Of a stretch of 64,000 nucleotides of DNA, positions 62,403 to 64,000 are shown in pieces. The notes under the pieces were generated by a model. The model made no database searches and was not told where the DNA came from. It saw only the letters and a program-made list of their open reading frames with translations. The DNA lies in IMG/VR virus record IMGVR_UViG_3300025732_000023, positions 34,732-98,731 of that record. One strand, given 5' to 3'. Within the stretch, counting starts at the first letter, position 1. Each line of letters opens with the position of its first letter. A program made the position numbers and the translations under genes. The DNA comes from a virus.

Positions 62403-63158
62403 TTAGATAATACGTGACTTCTCGTGACCGACGCGAATGCGAGGATCACACCAGATTTCAAATCCTGCTTCTTTTGCATCCAAACAGAAGGATACGTCCT
62501 CTCCACACATGTCCTGAACTTCACCAGATTCAAAGACCTGCATCTTCGGTGCGAACCAAGGATACTTCATTTCAGAATGTTCAAACACACCGTTCTTAAT
62601 CAAAACCCAACCAAATCCAGTGTAATCAACAGTAAATGGTTTCCGACGCTTCTGAATGCTTTCCAGAGTTTCGTGATTCATAACACCACCATTACCTCTG
62701 AAATCATCTTCGTCCAACCAGTGTGCAACTGAGGTGGTCATACCATCTTCGGTACAATACCAACCAGCAGCAATGTCTTGATCCATCAGAACCAGTTGCC
62801 AGAACTTTTCACTGTTAAAGACGATATCACTATCAATCCACAGTTGCCAATCATAATTCAGTTTTCCATCCCAAGGCTTTTGATCAGGACCACGTAGAAC
62901 ATTTGCACCTAGACACTTACAACGTGCAAAGTTCACCATTGAACTATAATCTTGTGAGATCTGAATACTTGCACCTGCTTGTACAAGATCAAAACAAAGT
63001 TGAACAAAGTTTTTCAGATATGTATAGGAAACACCACGTCCAGGAAGACAAAATACAATTGTCTTTCCACGTACCATTTCCCTTGCCTTGTCGTAGTCCC
63101 ATTCAGATTCTTTGGTGACTACTGGACTCTTTGCCTTTACAGTAAATCCTTTTGTCAT
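62403..63158 (-). CDS. GT-A-like glycosyltransferase, 251 aa
   Basis: The fold signature is TIVFCLPGRGVSYTYLKNFV, then a DxD motif in LWIDSDIVFN (Asp109, Asp111), a central YTGFGWVLIKNGVF and a late GEDVSFCLDAKEAGFEIWCD with VGHEK. This order matches family-2-like inverting glycosyltransferases. The acceptor is unknown; DNA, a virion protein or a host glycan are all possible. The ATG at 63158 is preferred over a TTG six codons earlier. A near-consensus sigma70 promoter lies just upstream, so early expression is likely. Confidence 0.8.
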   Translation of the reverse strand: MTKGFTVKAKSPVVTKESEWDYDKAREMVRGKTIVFCLPGRGVSYTYLKNFVQLCFDLVQAGASIQISQDYSSMVNFARCKCLGANVLRGPDQKPWDGKLNYDWQLWIDSDIVFNSEKFWQLVLMDQDIAAGWYCTEDGMTTSVAHWLDEDDFRGNGGVMNHETLESIQKRRKPFTVDYTGFGWVLIKNGVFEHSEMKYPWFAPKMQVFESGEVQDMCGEDVSFCLDAKEAGFEIWCDPRIRVGHEKSRII

Positions 63159-63180
63159 AACTTGATTAATTTTCAATCAT

Positions 63181-63209
63181 ATCATACAGTATTATGTAGT
63201 GGTTGTCAA
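63181..63209 (-). promoter_or_regulatory. Sigma70-type promoter for the glycosyltransferase unit
   Basis: On the minus strand TTGACA (63204-63209) is followed after 17 bases by TATGAT (63181-63186). The -35 covers the stop codon of the 52-aa gene. The start codon lies about 23 bases downstream. Confidence 0.8.
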
Positions 63210-63364
63210 TGATCCACTTCTTTGTAATGAAGGTCCTCTGAACAGTATTCAGTCTTCATAATTCCGACCATAATGTTCAAAGTACTCCAAGTCGTTTTGA
63301 ATTCACTTTCAGTTACTGAATGAAAGATACATCTATCTTTTACATAGATATCATATTTTTTCAT
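63206..63364 (-). CDS. Small protein, 52 aa, unknown
   Basis: The sequence MKKYDIYVKDRCIFHSVTES has two strands, then helix FKTTWSTLNIMVGIM and an acidic end. Cyanophages carry relatives of this pattern (a YxVKDxCIxHS strand pair). The ATG overlaps the AbrB-like stop (ATGA), so the two are probably co-translated. Function is unknown. Confidence 0.7.
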   Translation of the reverse strand: MKKYDIYVKDRCIFHSVTESEFKTTWSTLNIMVGIMKTEYCSEDLHYKEVDH

Positions 63365-63531
63365 TCTGTTTCTGAAAGTATGAGTTCACTACCCTCTAAG
63401 GTAAACGTAATCTCAGTATCCTCGTACCACGAAAGCTCATTGACCATCCACTCTGGCAGTTTAATCGAATACTCCCCACTGATCGGATCGACTTCTATGG
63501 GGCGTTTTTCTTCTCCGGATTTTTTTCTCAT
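63361..63531 (-). CDS. AbrB-like small DNA-binding protein, 56 aa
   Basis: After a charged start (MRKKSGEEKRPIEV) the core DPISGEYSIKLPEWMVNELS is followed by EDTEITFTLEGSELILSE. The pattern of an (I/V)xVDxxxGxxxIxLPxxxxxxLxW strand-turn-helix and a second hairpin is that of the AbrB/MazE swapped-hairpin fold. Such proteins bind DNA as dimers. A regulatory role in the early region is plausible but unproven. Confidence 0.65.
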   Translation of the reverse strand: MRKKSGEEKRPIEVDPISGEYSIKLPEWMVNELSWYEDTEITFTLEGSELILSETE

Positions 63532-63551
63532 TCGCACGAATATAATTTTAG

Positions 63552-63557
63552 ATTATA
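63552..63557 (-). promoter_or_regulatory. Possible -10 element for AbrB-like gene
   Basis: The minus strand reads GATATATAATCT 21 bases before the ATG at 63531. No convincing -35 is visible. Confidence 0.35.
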
Positions 63558-63649
63558 TATCAACCTTATGAGAACTTTTTATTGGGGAAAAATTTTTTGA
63601 TTTTCGATGTTTAATGAGTCTGATATTTCTCTCGCGTCCGTAACACTTT

Positions 63650-64000
63650 GTAGGTTAGGGTAGTTAGGGGTTTTTATAACAACCCCCCATCACGCGCCGC
63701 GACCGCACGGGGGCGGCGGCGGGGGCACTGCGCCCCACGAACCCAGTGCCCGTGTGCTAGGATGGGGGGTCACCCCTCCCACTGGGGTGCCACCACGTCC
63801 GAAGCGTAGCAGTCGGCATGGCACCCTGCCCACCACCACGCCTCTGCTGGCGTGATCACGCCAGCGTAGCGGTTCTGAGGACCGTCATCAGTCTTGCGCT
63901 TAACCCACATGGTCTGACGGGTTTCCAGGTCGGAGCACTGAGAGAAGATTGCCATGATCGGTTCGGGGTGTGAACTGCTGATAGTGTAGCACGAAACGGG
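63650..64000. other. GC-rich segment at the right end
   Basis: From about 63650 the sequence becomes strongly G+C-rich, with runs such as GGGGGCGGCGGCGGGGG, against the AT-rich background of the rest. Between 63532 and 63650 I see only AT-rich leader sequence. Within the GC-rich part the only credible frame is the 61-aa one at 63770-63955. The segment continues beyond the window. Confidence 0.8.
63770..63955 (-). CDS. Orphan GC-rich small protein, 61 aa
   Basis: The frame starts MAIFSQCSDLETRQTMWVKR and contains RYAGVITPAEAWWWAGCHAD, ending PQWEG. Codons end mostly in G or C, unlike all other genes here, so it may come from a higher-GC host or another phage. The sequence looks protein-like (well-mixed, Trp/Cys motif). 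A TGCTACACT extended -10-like site lies upstream near 63979-63989. I recognise no family. Confidence 0.5.
   Translation of the reverse strand: MAIFSQCSDLETRQTMWVKRKTDDGPQNRYAGVITPAEAWWWAGCHADCYASDVVAPQWEG

Noticed and set aside
62402-62533. Longer start for the 54-aa MAQERYNIL protein
   Set aside because: It would overlap the glycosyltransferase by over 130 bases and adds frame-shadow sequence.
63667-63686. Inverted repeat GGGGTT...AACCCC as a terminator
   Set aside because: Neither strand has a T-run after the stem, and no gene ends just before it except possibly the orphan GC-rich frame 84 bases away.
1-64000. tRNA genes, insertion sequences, integrase or attachment sites
   Set aside because: I looked in the gaps and saw no cloverleaf-like sequence, transposase, integrase or terminal repeats; gaps are mostly under 120 bases.

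Overview
This window looks like the structural and replication half of a T4-like marine cyanophage (cyanomyovirus) of Synechococcus or Prochlorococcus. The basis is the T4 core set in T4-like order (44-45, 46-47-55, uvsW-uvsY, 23-22-21-67-20-19-18-17, 16-15-14-13, 8-7-6-25) combined with cyanophage hallmarks: cobS, speD, a DUF3110 protein, a DUF4815 tail protein and many small cyanophage-type proteins. Every gene I support lies on the minus strand, so transcription runs from high to low coordinates. Most of the sequence is AT-rich. The last ~350 bases are strikingly GC-rich.

Region by region, from low coordinates. 1-2283 holds clamp loader gp44 (cut by the window edge), two accessory genes, sliding clamp gp45 and a DUF3310-like protein. 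2337-5673 holds a CobS-type AAA ATPase and a partner joining a zincin motif to a VWA domain; both genes have their own terminator. 5752-8820 holds two repeat- or lysine-rich proteins with shared short motifs. 8837-15004 is recombination and late-transcription control: gp46, DUF3110, gp47, late sigma gp55, UvsW and UvsY. 15004-24631 is head and tail assembly: tube-like protein, two putative packaged/prohead proteins, capsid gp23, scaffold gp22, protease gp21, gp67-like core protein, portal gp20, tube gp19, sheath gp18. 24712-34329 is packaging and neck: gp17, then three extra genes, then gp16, gp15, gp14 and gp13. 34335-60771 is fibre-like and baseplate genes, including proteins of 2535 and 4119 residues. 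61114-63531 is a run of small accessory genes including speD, a GT-A-like glycosyltransferase and an AbrB-like protein.

Control signals are readable. At least eleven T4-style late promoters (NATAAATA, or the weaker CTAAATA) sit just upstream of structural genes. Two clear sigma70-type promoters precede gp55 and the glycosyltransferase gene. Six good intrinsic terminators split the early and replication genes into short units. gp55, with the clamp made by gp45 and gp44, would drive the NATAAATA promoters, linking replication to head and tail synthesis.

The least explained content is: (1) the AAA/zincin-VWA pair with its repeated terminator-promoter cassettes; (2) a ~40-residue helical module shared by three proteins near the head genes, plus T4-internal-protein-like N-termini on two others; (3) a GxGY beta repeat shared by neck gp14, gp8 and the giant baseplate proteins; (4) a 751-residue mosaic of Cys-rich modules between the terminase subunits; (5) the GC-rich right end.
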